A stretch of 64,000 nt of DNA from Bordetella sp. FB-8 (GCF_000382185.1 NZ_KB907784.1:3623133-3687132), one strand, 5' to 3'; positions 16,766-24,673 are shown, counted from the first letter of the stretch. The notes: generated by a model from the sequence alone, not told the origin. Numbers and translations: made by a program.

Positions 16766-17560
16766 TCAATCGCGAAAGTGCCCATGTGAATCGAGATTTA
16801 CGTATCCCCCCGACTCAACATTCTCAGACCGAATAGCTCCGGCCACAGTAAACTTGCGGGCTTCCGCATGCCGAACATCGTAGTGAAAGCCAATGGGGAT
16901 TCTAAAAGAATATTTCCATTGCCTCAATTCGGGGGCCTCTCCGTGCTGCTCCTTGGTGTGGTCAAATATCCGTTGAGCATCGTCCGTCCAGAAATAATCC
17001 TTTGCGTGTTTTTTTGAGGTGTGCGGCTTGTAATGAATGCGATCAAACTCATTTTTCCGCCGATCACAACCGGCGTTGCACCCATCACCGTACCTTGTAG
17101 CCAAGTCCCATATATCTGATAGCTTTGTTGAAAAAGAAGACTCTGGTAGCAACAAAGGCGAGGCAATACTATCTGGCTGGACTACCCGCCTCCAGTCATC
17201 CTCATCGACCAAAGTTTCATTAACCTTGCTTATGAAGTCTTCAGGTGAGGGGTACGGAAGCGCCAACCATTGGCCAGGGAGCCATCGAAATCGGAAGTAC
17301 GGCAAGAAGTGTGCGGCAGTCTCTTTCTTTGTGTCACCCCCTTGGTTTGTAATACCAAGCACGTGAACCGACTGATTTGCTGCTGTTGCGTTCGTCAATG
17401 CCACCCGTATGTCCGCCTCACGCATTTGAGATTTTGCGCCAGTAGGTGGAACAAAATGAACAATCCAGCCGTCGCTCCATACATGGACGCCCTTCTTGAT
17501 TTCGCCCTTGATACGATCAGCCTGCGGCTTAGGCAAGCCGAAAATGATAGCCACTGGCAT
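16766..17560 (-). CDS. Uncharacterised 264-residue protein paired with the OST-HTH-like gene
   Basis: Starts MPVAIIFGLPKPQADRIKGE. There is no membrane segment. A cluster of Cys and His residues (DGCNAGCDRR, IHYKPHTSKKH, FHYDVRHAE, LDSHGHF) could bind metal. The stop of the upstream gene at 17563 is 2 bp away, so the two form one transcription unit. Together they are the left-most cargo of island 2, where accessory defence genes often sit. No family recognised. Confidence 0.6.
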   Translation of the reverse strand: MPVAIIFGLPKPQADRIKGEIKKGVHVWSDGWIVHFVPPTGAKSQMREADIRVALTNATAANQSVHVLGITNQGGDTKKETAAHFLPYFRFRWLPGQWLALPYPSPEDFISKVNETLVDEDDWRRVVQPDSIASPLLLPESSFSTKLSDIWDLATRYGDGCNAGCDRRKNEFDRIHYKPHTSKKHAKDYFWTDDAQRIFDHTKEQHGEAPELRQWKYSFRIPIGFHYDVRHAEARKFTVAGAIRSENVESGGYVNLDSHGHFRD

Positions 17561-17562
17561 TG

Positions 17563-18423
17563 TCAGTCACGTCGAATCAATTTCAAAACAATATCGAGAG
17601 GCACCATGATGCGCGACACATCTTCTGGTCTCATCTGCATCAATCCAGCCAGGAAAGCATTTGTGTCTCTCGCTGTGACCGTATCTGGCTCTGACTTGGC
17701 TGATTGTGCCCCACACTCCCAAGAAGGACTGTTTTTTACGCCGACAGATTCTGCCCATCCCTTAATCCGTTGCGCAAGACGGGCAACCCTAAATATATGC
17801 CAAGCGCGTTCAAGGTGATTTATCTTCACCGCACGACTAAACGACCCAAGCGGAGCTTCTCCTGCATTCAGTGCGCCAAGTAATTCGTCGCGCTGCGCCA
17901 TAGCCGTAACTGTGTTGGCAAAATCTCGTCTCTCAGTAAGAACATCTTCAAGAGTGAGGAAAGGAACCTGAATATCGGACTGCCCTTCCGCGTTTGCCCC
18001 ATCTACAAAAAATTCATCCTTTTCTCTGGAGTACCAGTAGCATTGGCCCTCAGAAAGTATTTTGGTAAAGGCGTTAAATACATCCGTCCTAAACGAGATG
18101 CGCTCACGCTTGGTGGCAAGATCCGAGTCTTCCTTATCTACCTGATTCAGGAGATCAACATCCTGAGCCTTTACTACTAACGTGTCTTGCCCGGGGCGGC
18201 GGCGAGTTCTGATAACGGAGGGAAAGAGATCAAGAAAATCGACAAATTTGATGCGCTCATATCCCTCGGGCGGAAATTTAAGACCCAGTTGTTCAGCATT
18301 GCGAACAACCAAAGGCTTAAGCGGAGCGGCAGGCACCACGACAGAGGTGGCTCCTGATTTCTTGCTTAAATACTCTTCGAGAGCGGCCTGAACGACCGGT
18401 ACCCAAGTTTCTTGCAGGCTCAT
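17563..18423 (-). CDS. 286-residue protein with a possible N-terminal OST-HTH/LOTUS-like domain
   Basis: Residues 25-85 contain PLKPLVVRNAEQLGL then GYERIKFVDFLDLFPSVI and a basic strand RTRRRPGQDTLVV. This spacing resembles OST-HTH/LOTUS domains, which bind RNA and often accompany NYN-type nucleases. The middle is helical, with VLTERRDFANTVTAMAQRDEL, and the C-terminus has no known motif. It is cotranscribed with the Cys/His-rich protein downstream. The domain call is a pattern match only. Confidence 0.45.
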   Translation of the reverse strand: MSLQETWVPVVQAALEEYLSKKSGATSVVVPAAPLKPLVVRNAEQLGLKFPPEGYERIKFVDFLDLFPSVIRTRRRPGQDTLVVKAQDVDLLNQVDKEDSDLATKRERISFRTDVFNAFTKILSEGQCYWYSREKDEFFVDGANAEGQSDIQVPFLTLEDVLTERRDFANTVTAMAQRDELLGALNAGEAPLGSFSRAVKINHLERAWHIFRVARLAQRIKGWAESVGVKNSPSWECGAQSAKSEPDTVTARDTNAFLAGLMQMRPEDVSRIMVPLDIVLKLIRRD

Positions 18424-18442
18424 GATCTTTTCTCTATCGAAT

Positions 18443-18467
18443 GAAAAACGGGGCCAATGGCCCCGTT
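18443..18467 (-). terminator. Rho-independent terminator upstream of the 18423 gene
   Basis: On the minus strand AACGGGGCC-ATT-GGCCCCGTT is a perfect 9-bp hairpin followed by TTTTT. It would stop transcripts coming from the 18721-19244 genes before the two-gene unit starting at 18423, making that unit independent. The stretch 18468-18720 shows no gene. Confidence 0.7.
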
Positions 18468-18720
18468 AGTGTATTTTGTCACGCCACCATACTTTCTTGG
18501 ACGATACTCGAAGCGTGTTTAGTATGCTGTGGCGTTGGTTAGCACACTAGACAACCTCGTGTCGGAGAAAGCTTCCTTCCGGCCCTGTTGTGTTAAGCAA
18601 TCTAGAAACGGAATTGTGCTCACTATACCATAACCACATCAGTTACGCTTGTTTGTGCCCCGCCCTTCCAGTCTACGAAACACGCCACGTGCCTCACTAA
18701 AAACACCGTTTGATGTGAAG

Positions 18721-18894
18721 CTAACTCAAATGTTCGTGGCGCATACTACCGGCAGGCTGAACAACGCACCCCAAGCATCCAGCGCCTGCCCTTGGATAGT
18801 CGGAATAAACGCTTTGCAGGGTGCGCTTGTCCAGCACCCATCCGCCATCCCACGGCCCGAGAATTTGTCTAAGCGAAGCATTCAAAGCAGTCAT
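18721..18894 (-). pseudogene. N-terminal fragment resembling a GPWD-type phosphoribosyltransferase-associated protein
   Basis: 57 codons from an ATG at 18894 reading MTALNASLRQILGPWDGGWV then LDKRTLQSVYSDYP. The GPWdgGWVLDKhtl start is one I recall from longer plasmid proteins in which an intact domain follows. Here the sequence degenerates and stops, so it is likely a remnant. AAAGG lies directly against the ATG. Low confidence. Confidence 0.3.
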
Positions 18895-18908
18895 CCTTTC
18901 GCGCCAGA

Positions 18909-19244
18909 TTAGGCGATTGCTAGCGTCAGCTGTCCAGTCGGGTCGGCGGCAGGCCGTACTTTGATCTCAATGTCGTACCCGAGACGACTCAGGCAGTCCA
19001 TCAATTTTCGCTCAGAGAGGTTGGCAAAGTCACCACGCATCATCCCCGACACCTTCGGTTGTGGAATGCCCATGCGCCGACCGGCCTCTTCTCGGGTCAG
19101 GCCGAGACGACGCACGGCGCGGATGATCTCAATCACCAGCCCGGACTTGATCTTGAGCTTCTCGGCATTGGGCAGTCCGAGGTCGGCGAACACGTTGCCC
19201 GAGCTGGTGCCGATCTCGACGCCTTCAATCATGCGCTTTGTCAT
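18909..19244 (-). CDS. HigA/XRE-family antitoxin-like regulator without a toxin partner
   Basis: 111 residues starting MTKRMIEGVEIG with AAGGAG seven bases upstream. The pattern FADLGLPNAEKLKIKSGLV, the helix-turn-helix LTREEAGRRMGIPQPKVSGM and the closing LMDCLSRLGYDIEIKV are the classic HigA/HTH-37 antitoxin layout. The usual RelE/HigB toxin should lie immediately upstream, but only the divergent gene at 19393 is found there. It is either an orphan antitoxin that defends against incoming toxins, or a plain regulator sharing the 148-bp promoter region with 19393. Confidence 0.78.
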   Translation of the reverse strand: MTKRMIEGVEIGTSSGNVFADLGLPNAEKLKIKSGLVIEIIRAVRRLGLTREEAGRRMGIPQPKVSGMMRGDFANLSERKLMDCLSRLGYDIEIKVRPAADPTGQLTLAIA

Positions 19245-19392
19245 GTCGTAGCTCCTTTGCCCACACTCGCTCCATTCAACGAGTAGCCAGTCCATACCAC
19301 TTCGAGTATGAAATCAAACAATCAAGACACGCACAGATTGCACCAATGTATCAAAGTGATATCATTATGTTTTACAACATCAGAAAGCCATC

Positions 19393-20355
19393 ATGTTTAG
19401 CAAGATCGCGATTCGGAACATACCCAGCCAAATCTTTCGGGCACTTGAAACACTGGCTGACCTCCATGACCGCTCCACGGAGGCCGAAGCTCGGCAAGCG
19501 CTGCGAGCCTGGGTTGAGCCGCTGTTGGTTCAAGAAAGTCGAAACACCCGCCGCAAAGAAGTCGCAGAGCGACTCAACCGAATGCTGACGCAAGTCAACT
19601 CCGGCCAGCGAGGCACAAAGCTCACTCCATCACACATCGCCGAAGCCATTAAGGAGGAGCGAGCGGAAGATGTCGAGGACTGGTTTCTTGGGGAAAAGGA
19701 GCCGAGTTTTTCCCAACTGTCGGCCATCGCAAGCTTCCTAGGCGTCGATTCAGACTGGCTCAAGCATGGCGACAAAACGCTCTATCCACCCGCATATGAA
19801 CGGTTGTCTGAGAACCCGTTCGAAGCCGTGGATTGGCTTCTGAGCTGGAACCTCGTCAACAACCAGAATGATGAAAAGCTCAAAACCTTGCACCTGATCC
19901 GAGCCGACAATCCCACCGGCGGGCTGTACATGGTGAAGGAATCCGACAAGGGTCACTTTCGGACGTTTTACACGCCGATTCATGTATCAGAGGAGATTGG
20001 TGCAGGCGGTGAAGCTTCACTAGCCGCGCTTTTCGTGACGCTCGAACTTCTGTACAAGCGCTACACCGCGATGGGTAGCGGCATCATGGTTCTAGGTTAC
20101 CAACTGCGGCCCGACGACATCGCGCAATTGACCAATGGAAACACTCACCCCGGGTCTCTGCTCAAGGAGGGATCGCGGTCTATGTGGTGGGAGGACATAT
20201 GGGATCACGAGATGGCACCGAAGCATGACTACTGGCCGGGCTGGAAATCGCTGTACGAGCGCGTAGAGCGAGTGATCTCGGCCCGAACACATCTGAACGA
20301 ATTGCGGGCACAGATTCGTCAAGGCGCGACAACGATGGCTAGCAGCGACAATTAA
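19393..20355 (+). CDS. Ribbon-helix-helix / helix-turn-helix fusion regulator (320 aa)
   Basis: Residues 1-45 (IAIRNIPSQIFRALETLAD then RSTEAEARQALRAWVEP) are an Arc/FitA-type ribbon-helix-helix domain of the sort found in toxin-antitoxin antitoxins. Residues about 75-125 form an XRE-like HTH (LTPSHIAEAIKEERAEDVED then FSQLSAIASFLGVDSDWLKHG). The C-terminal 190 residues are unassigned, aromatic-rich and perhaps ligand-binding. Combining two DNA-binding folds in one chain is unusual. The gene is divergent from the HigA-like gene at 18909. Confidence 0.65.
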   Translation: MFSKIAIRNIPSQIFRALETLADLHDRSTEAEARQALRAWVEPLLVQESRNTRRKEVAERLNRMLTQVNSGQRGTKLTPSHIAEAIKEERAEDVEDWFLGEKEPSFSQLSAIASFLGVDSDWLKHGDKTLYPPAYERLSENPFEAVDWLLSWNLVNNQNDEKLKTLHLIRADNPTGGLYMVKESDKGHFRTFYTPIHVSEEIGAGGEASLAALFVTLELLYKRYTAMGSGIMVLGYQLRPDDIAQLTNGNTHPGSLLKEGSRSMWWEDIWDHEMAPKHDYWPGWKSLYERVERVISARTHLNELRAQIRQGATTMASSDN

Positions 20356-20428
20356 CCCCCTGCCGCGCACAAGACCATCATGAGTGGCCAAGCTCCTGCC
20401 GAGCCGATTAGTCGTTGATTGAATCTAA

Positions 20429-20614
20429 TCATCCTTTTTTAGCCTTGCATCTGGCGATGGCCTCCGACACGGTTTCACCAGGCTGAAGGTCGTACAGCTC
20501 GCGGGCGTTGGTCGTGGTGATAAACGGCGGGACTTCCGCGCTGGGGCCGTCATCGTCCAGGAATGCCGGCTCTTCTTGTGCCCGATCATCGGCGATGCCG
20601 CCAGGGCCGCTCAT
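20429..20614 (-). CDS. Small acidic protein of island 2
   Basis: 61 residues, MSGPGGIADDRAQEEPAF onward, acidic and Pro-rich in the first half, with ARELYDLQPGETVSEAIARC near the end. Its ATG overlaps the stop of the gene upstream (20611-20614), so it closes the traJ-trb transcription unit. Function unknown. Confidence 0.55.
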   Translation of the reverse strand: MSGPGGIADDRAQEEPAFLDDDGPSAEVPPFITTTNARELYDLQPGETVSEAIARCKAKKG

Positions 20615-20865
20615 TGCGCAGTTCCCGGAATAAGTCGAGCGGCCTGCTGCTTGATCGAGGCGATATCGTGTGGCCTAGGCTGCGGCCCACCTGATACCTG
20701 GCAATTCAGCAAGACGCAGGCGCTCGTCATCGCCTCAAGAAGATCCACGACTTCACGGCGAGGGCGGCGCACTCTGCCTTGAGTCTGAGCCTCGGCAACC
20801 GCCAGCATGTCATGCAAGACCTCGGCGTACTGTTTGACTCGTTCACTCGTGATAACGGTATTCAT
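20611..20865 (-). CDS. Small protein following trbL
   Basis: 84 residues from ATG 20865, which has AGGAG nine bases upstream. A TTG further up is rejected because it precedes this ribosome site. The protein is helical (SERVKQYAEVLHDMLAVAEA), with a basic RVRRPRREVV patch. It takes the place where trbM would stand in an IncP trb operon but does not resemble it. Function unknown. Confidence 0.55.
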   Translation of the reverse strand: MNTVITSERVKQYAEVLHDMLAVAEAQTQGRVRRPRREVVDLLEAMTSACVLLNCQVSGGPQPRPHDIASIKQQAARLIPGTAQ

Positions 20866-20882
20866 GGCTATTTCTCCTGGCG

Positions 20883-22460
20883 TCAATCAAAAACGGATTT
20901 AGGGCTTACATCACTGCTGCCGGTGCTGGCCGGCATGGACGAACCGAGTCCCCTCTCATCGGCACCGGCCTCTGTCTTGTTGACGAAGGCTGATACCTCA
21001 TCGGTTGCGCCACTCAGGCTATCCCCCGCGAATGCTGGCTCCGAGGTGTCCCTGGCCTTAATCGCCGCCGCGATCTTGCCGCCCGTGGTTTCGCTGATGC
21101 GATCCATCGCAGTGTCCTTCATCGAGCTGGCCTTGGCCTTGGCAACGTCCCACGACCCTTGCGCCAGGTTGCCAGCCGTGCCGGCTGCCACCCGACCGAC
21201 CTTGGCGGCAGCAGCAGCAACCCGCGAACCGCCCGACCTCACTTCACCAGGTGCTCCGCCGCCGTCTGCGGAGCTTGACGAGCCGCCACCGGATGAACTG
21301 CCGCCCATCGCCGGGGCGCTGCCGCCGCCAGAATCGCCCATCGCGGATGCGAGGGAACTGCCGCCGCCCGAGTCACCACCAGAGCCACCGCCGACGCCGC
21401 CCGCAGCGGCCATCAGGTCGCCAGTGCCAGAACTGCCACCACCACCGCTTTCGGAGGCGTTGGCTTTCGAGAAGGCCGCCATGAGGGCCTGTGCACCACC
21501 CGCCATGTTGGTTGCACCAGCGGCCAGCGCCGCGCCTGCCGTAGCAGCCATTCCTGCTGCACCCATTGCCGCACCGGCAATAGCACCCGCACCGAAATTA
21601 CCGATGCCCGCCTGGCCAACACCGGCACCGGTGATAACCCCGGACAGTAGTCCCGGAATCTTGGTGACGAGCATCAGCAGGGCGAAGCAGAAAATCAACA
21701 TCACGCCCAGCTCTTCAAAGTTGAGCACACCCTTGTTCATCTTGGCGTAAAAGGTCGAAAGCAAGTCATTGCCAATGCCGACCAGAAGCACCATAGCGAA
21801 GAGTTGCACAGCGACCCCGAGGACGGTCTTGTAGTAGTTGATCGCCATATCCGAAGTCCAACGTGATCCCCCGAAGCCAAGGAAAAATATTCCGGCATAC
21901 ATCAATATCCACGCGGAAACTAATATCAGCAGCATGTTCACCGCAACGGCTGCAAGCAGCAACATGATCCCGGCGCTCAAGGCCGTGCCAACAAAGCTAT
22001 CAATGGGACTCCAGAGCGACAGGTTGGTGATTGCCTGCTTCCAAATCATGAAGCCGATATCAACAATGCCCGATGGCGTGACCGACGAAACGCCAGAGGC
22101 TTGCTCCCCAAGCTGCTGCAAGGATCGGATGATCGAGGACGCGAACGAAGGCCCGTTTCTCAGTAACCAGAGGAAGAAGCCGAAGAACAAGATGAAGCGG
22201 ACAAATTCGGCGAAGAAGTCACCAATGTCAGCCTTACGCAGAATGAGCATGCCACCTGTCCATACCAAGCTGATGGTGCCTAGCGTCCAAAAAAGCCACG
22301 TGGCCGCGTTCAACACTACGGTTTGCCAGCTTGATGCACGTGTGGCGAACTCAGTTACTACCTGGTCGAGCATTCCCTGATTGGTGAGCTGGGCGGCAGC
22401 ACCAGCCGAGTACAGCATCAGAACCGTGCCGATGAGCGCTGCTGTTTTGATTGCCTTCAT
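20883..22460 (-). CDS. trbL: TrbL, VirB6-like inner-membrane mating-channel protein
   Basis: 525 residues, close to the RP4 TrbL length. A signal-like N-terminus (TAALIGTVLMLYSAGAAAQL) is followed by five or more membrane segments to about residue 310. The second half is soluble and Gly/Ser/Ala-rich with many short GGGSG-type repeats. TrbL spans the inner membrane and guides DNA through the P-type T4SS. It is third in trbJ-trbK-trbL, in the same order as on RP4/RK2. No other mating-pair genes are present in the island, so it could only work inside a helper's channel. Confidence 0.9.
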   Translation of the reverse strand: MKAIKTAALIGTVLMLYSAGAAAQLTNQGMLDQVVTEFATRASSWQTVVLNAATWLFWTLGTISLVWTGGMLILRKADIGDFFAEFVRFILFFGFFLWLLRNGPSFASSIIRSLQQLGEQASGVSSVTPSGIVDIGFMIWKQAITNLSLWSPIDSFVGTALSAGIMLLLAAVAVNMLLILVSAWILMYAGIFFLGFGGSRWTSDMAINYYKTVLGVAVQLFAMVLLVGIGNDLLSTFYAKMNKGVLNFEELGVMLIFCFALLMLVTKIPGLLSGVITGAGVGQAGIGNFGAGAIAGAAMGAAGMAATAGAALAAGATNMAGGAQALMAAFSKANASESGGGGSSGTGDLMAAAGGVGGGSGGDSGGGSSLASAMGDSGGGSAPAMGGSSSGGGSSSSADGGGAPGEVRSGGSRVAAAAAKVGRVAAGTAGNLAQGSWDVAKAKASSMKDTAMDRISETTGGKIAAAIKARDTSEPAFAGDSLSGATDEVSAFVNKTEAGADERGLGSSMPASTGSSDVSPKSVFD

Positions 22461-22464
22461 ATTT

Positions 22465-22671
22465 TCACCTTTTCGGGTTGGTCAGTTCGAGCCAGTTTTT
22501 CGGCTTCTCGGTCGGAGCGATCCTGCTTTCGGTCGATGCCTTATGGGCACATTGCCGCTGCTCTTCTTGGTTGCTCGGGTTTTTGCAGTCAAGCTCACGC
22601 CGACCACACCCAGAAACCAGAAGCGCCACGGCCACGGCGAAAATCAAAGGCGTGATGTGCTTGGCTTGCAT
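22465..22671 (-). CDS. trbK: TrbK-like entry-exclusion lipoprotein
   Basis: 68 residues with a lipoprotein signal (PLIFAVAVALLVSGC, lipobox VSGC) and AGGGGA before the ATG. Size, lipobox and position between trbJ and trbL match TrbK, the IncP lipoprotein that with TrbJ blocks entry of related plasmids. The tail STESRIAPTEKPKNWLEL closely resembles the tail of the neighbouring TrbJ, which suggests a local duplication of that segment. The exclusion role is inferred from position and family. Confidence 0.78.
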   Translation of the reverse strand: MQAKHITPLIFAVAVALLVSGCGRRELDCKNPSNQEEQRQCAHKASTESRIAPTEKPKNWLELTNPKR

Positions 22672-22686
22672 GGTGCATTCCCCTGG

Positions 22687-23466
22687 TTAGCGGTTTAGTT
22701 CGAGCCAGTTCTTCGGGCTGTTGGTCTTGTCGATGCGGCTCTCCGTTGAAGTGGCGTGCGCTGTTGCCTGCTGCGCCTCTTTGTCGGCATCAGCCTGCAT
22801 CTTGGTAGCCACCGCGTTCTGCTGCGCGATCAACAGACCTCGAATCTGCAAGAGCTGGTTTGCCTGCTGGCTGGCTAACTGGTTGGCGTAGCCGATTGCC
22901 TGCATTTGGCCGCTCGCACCTTGAGCTGAAGACTGCAAGCGTTGCAGCGTTGCTGAGTCGTTTTGCAGGTTCCTTTGTTGCTGATCCAATCCCTTAAAAA
23001 GCGCATCGTTGGCCTTCTTCTGCGACTCGCTCCCGAGCTGCCCGACCTGCCCCATCGCTGCCCATTGGGCGGCCGTGCATCCTGCCGACGAGAAACACGG
23101 AGAGTATTTGTAGTAGCTCACATCCTGGAACTTTCCCAGGTAGCTATCGAGGCTGCCGAGCTGGTTCTTGTAGTAATCCAGCGTATTGACGGCATTCATC
23201 AAACCGTTGATAGTCGATTGGGCTTGATCCCAGATATAGGCGGCTGGTGCCGCCGTGTTTTGAATCATGTTCTCGTACTGCTGCAACTGCGTTTGATATT
23301 GCAAAATCTGCTTGAGTGTCTGCGCAACTGATTCTTGCGCCGACAAAATATTTTGAGTCAAATTTCCACCGTCGATGACGGGGATTCCAGCATGCGCCGG
23401 AATCGATATACCACCGGCAAGGGTCAGTACCAGGGCAAGAGTTGCGGTTACTTTCGTCTTTCTCAT
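22687..23466 (-). CDS. trbJ: TrbJ, VirB5-like T4SS protein
   Basis: 259 residues, the same size as RP4 TrbJ. Signal peptide ATLALVLTLAGGISIPAHAG, then a long helical region rich in Gln (LKQILQYQTQLQQYENMI, LDQQQRNLQND) typical of VirB5/TrbJ, a minor pilus-tip component exported to the periplasm. AAGGAG precedes the ATG. A KorB operator (23483-23497) sits in the 33-bp gap to traJ. First gene of the trbJ-trbK-trbL block. Confidence 0.92.
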   Translation of the reverse strand: MRKTKVTATLALVLTLAGGISIPAHAGIPVIDGGNLTQNILSAQESVAQTLKQILQYQTQLQQYENMIQNTAAPAAYIWDQAQSTINGLMNAVNTLDYYKNQLGSLDSYLGKFQDVSYYKYSPCFSSAGCTAAQWAAMGQVGQLGSESQKKANDALFKGLDQQQRNLQNDSATLQRLQSSAQGASGQMQAIGYANQLASQQANQLLQIRGLLIAQQNAVATKMQADADKEAQQATAHATSTESRIDKTNSPKNWLELNR

Positions 23467-23482
23467 ATCAAAACTCCTTTGG

Positions 23483-23497
23483 TTTTAGCGGCTAAAA
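23483..23497. promoter_or_regulatory. KorB operator between traJ and trbJ
   Basis: TTTTAGCGGCTAAAA contains an exact match to the 13-bp KorB operator of IncP plasmids (TTTAGCSGCTAAA). KorB is the ParB-family global repressor of RK2/RP4, so a resident IncP plasmid would be able to act on the trbJKL block from here. No korB gene is present in the island. Confidence 0.8.
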
Positions 23498-23499
23498 AT

Positions 23500-23871
23500 T
23501 CACTGGTCAGTCTTTGGCATGACCACGGCACGCATGGCCTCGTGCATCTTGTCCTGCGTATCCTCGATCTTGGAAAGCAGGGCGCGAATGGTGGATTCGC
23601 CGAATCGTGCGGTTCGCGGGTCGTCGGTCAGCCAGAGTTTCAGCAGACCACCAAGGCGGCCAAGGTCGCCATTGATACGCGCCAGTTCCTCCACGCGCTT
23701 GTGATCCAGAATTCCACGCACCCGGTAGCCCATACCCACATTCAATAGGTAGGTGGACAGGCTCAAGCCTGTGGCCTTGGCGTTCACCTCGATCTGATTT
23801 CGTTCTTCGGGAAGGCAATACACCTTGATTGGTGGGCTGCATTTCCGTGTCGCTTTGTCGGTTTTTTCCAT
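23500..23871 (-). CDS. traJ: TraJ, oriT-binding relaxosome protein of the IncP type
   Basis: 123 residues, the length of RP4 TraJ. It shares its most conserved parts: SPPIKVYCLPEERNQIE at the ribbon-helix-helix end and ARINGDLGRLGGLLKLWL then TDDPRTARFGESTI in the C-terminal half. TraJ binds the right arm of the oriT inverted repeat and recruits the TraI relaxase. The oriT lies directly upstream at 23940-24025. The relaxase gene traI, which should follow, is absent; trbJ comes instead. Confidence 0.95.
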   Translation of the reverse strand: MEKTDKATRKCSPPIKVYCLPEERNQIEVNAKATGLSLSTYLLNVGMGYRVRGILDHKRVEELARINGDLGRLGGLLKLWLTDDPRTARFGESTIRALLSKIEDTQDKMHEAMRAVVMPKTDQ

Positions 23872-23939
23872 CGTTCCGCCTTTCTTTTGACGGCGGTAGC
23901 CGTCTGCCTCGCAGAGCAGGATGCCCGTTGAGCACGTAG

Positions 23940-24025
23940 TGCGAATAAGGGCCAGTGAAGAAGGACAACCCGCTTGCGGGTGGGCCTACTTCACATATCC
24001 TGCCCCGTACTTCACCGTGCTTTCC
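23940..24025. other. oriT: RP4/IncP-type origin of transfer with nic site
   Basis: The sequence from gaataagg (23943) shows the TraJ-binding inverted repeat (gtgaagaaggacaacccgc against gcgggtgggcctacttcac), followed by catATCCTGccccg. The nic position by analogy with RP4 (ATCCTG then C) is between 24002 and 24003. The whole block differs from RP4 oriT as I remember it by only a few bases. It fills most of the 303-bp gap between traK and traJ. The remainder to 24174 shows no gene. Confidence 0.93.
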
Positions 24026-24174
24026 GCACTGACTCACCATCACGGCATCGAACAGCCCCTTGCCTTTAAGCATTCTTCTTTCGATTGAAAGAAGGAAGAC
24101 GGGAGAAACAACGCCATGAACGATGTTGCGCATGGTTTTGATGGATGCAATTTCGGCAATTGAACGAAGCAGGA

Positions 24175-24432
24175 TCATTTGCTTGTCCACTTTTGCGACC
24201 TACCAGGCCGAGCGGGAAGCAAGACCCGGGCATAACGGCGAAACGTCTGATATGTGTACGAGATACGCCCCTCGTCACGGAGCGTTTCCCAAATCGACAG
24301 CAGCGAATAACCATCATCGACAGCTTTTGAAACATCGCCACGAACCAATATGAATGCCGCGCGATTTCTATCATTTCGACCAGCGCTGTTTTTCAATGTG
24401 CTATCGGCGATCCGCTCGGATAGGCTTTTCAT
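24175..24432 (-). CDS. traK: TraK-like oriT-binding protein
   Basis: 85 residues from ATG 24432 (MKSLSERIADS). The core RNRAAFILVRGDVSKAVDDG then LSIWETLRDEGRISYTYQTF matches the DNA-binding part of RP4 TraK, which wraps the oriT region and aids relaxosome assembly. RP4 TraK is longer, with a Pro-rich tail that is missing here. Unlike RP4, traK and traJ point in the same direction, with the oriT between them. Confidence 0.82.
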   Translation of the reverse strand: MKSLSERIADSTLKNSAGRNDRNRAAFILVRGDVSKAVDDGYSLLSIWETLRDEGRISYTYQTFRRYARVLLPARPGRSQKWTSK

Positions 24433-24436
24433 GGGA

Positions 24437-24673
24437 TCAGACCTCATAGCCATGCGACTGGAACACTTGAGCCATATTCGAACCTTCCCAGCTTCCCGGC
24501 CGACTTATGACCATTGCAGCGTCCTCGGCCAGCATGGCAAGTAGCTTCGATACGGTCAGTTCCCCGTGGCTTGTAAAACCTTTCTGGCGTCGATGTTCAT
24601 CGGTGCAGCGCACGGCCAATGCGCGAAGATTTGAAACCGTTTCTTCACTCACTTGGATGACGATTCGCTTCAT
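24437..24673 (-). CDS. Small ribbon-helix-helix-like protein upstream of traK
   Basis: 78 residues from ATG 24673: MKRIVIQVSEETVSNLRALA begins with a beta strand and helix in the manner of MetJ/Arc-type proteins, ending VFQSHGYEV just before traK. It may be a relaxosome or regulatory accessory (the TraL position in RP4), but it is not recognisably TraL. It overlaps the end of the gene upstream by 29 bp. Confidence 0.55.
   Translation of the reverse strand: MKRIVIQVSEETVSNLRALAVRCTDEHRRQKGFTSHGELTVSKLLAMLAEDAAMVISRPGSWEGSNMAQVFQSHGYEV

Noticed and set aside
18649..18912. 87-codon plus-strand frame
   Set aside because: No ribosome site and no motif. The minus-strand fragment at 18721-18894 in the same DNA is more protein-like.
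23483..23497. KorA operator
   Set aside because: KorA sites have the shorter TTTAGCTAAA core. The 13-bp TTTAGCSGCTAAA form is that of KorB.
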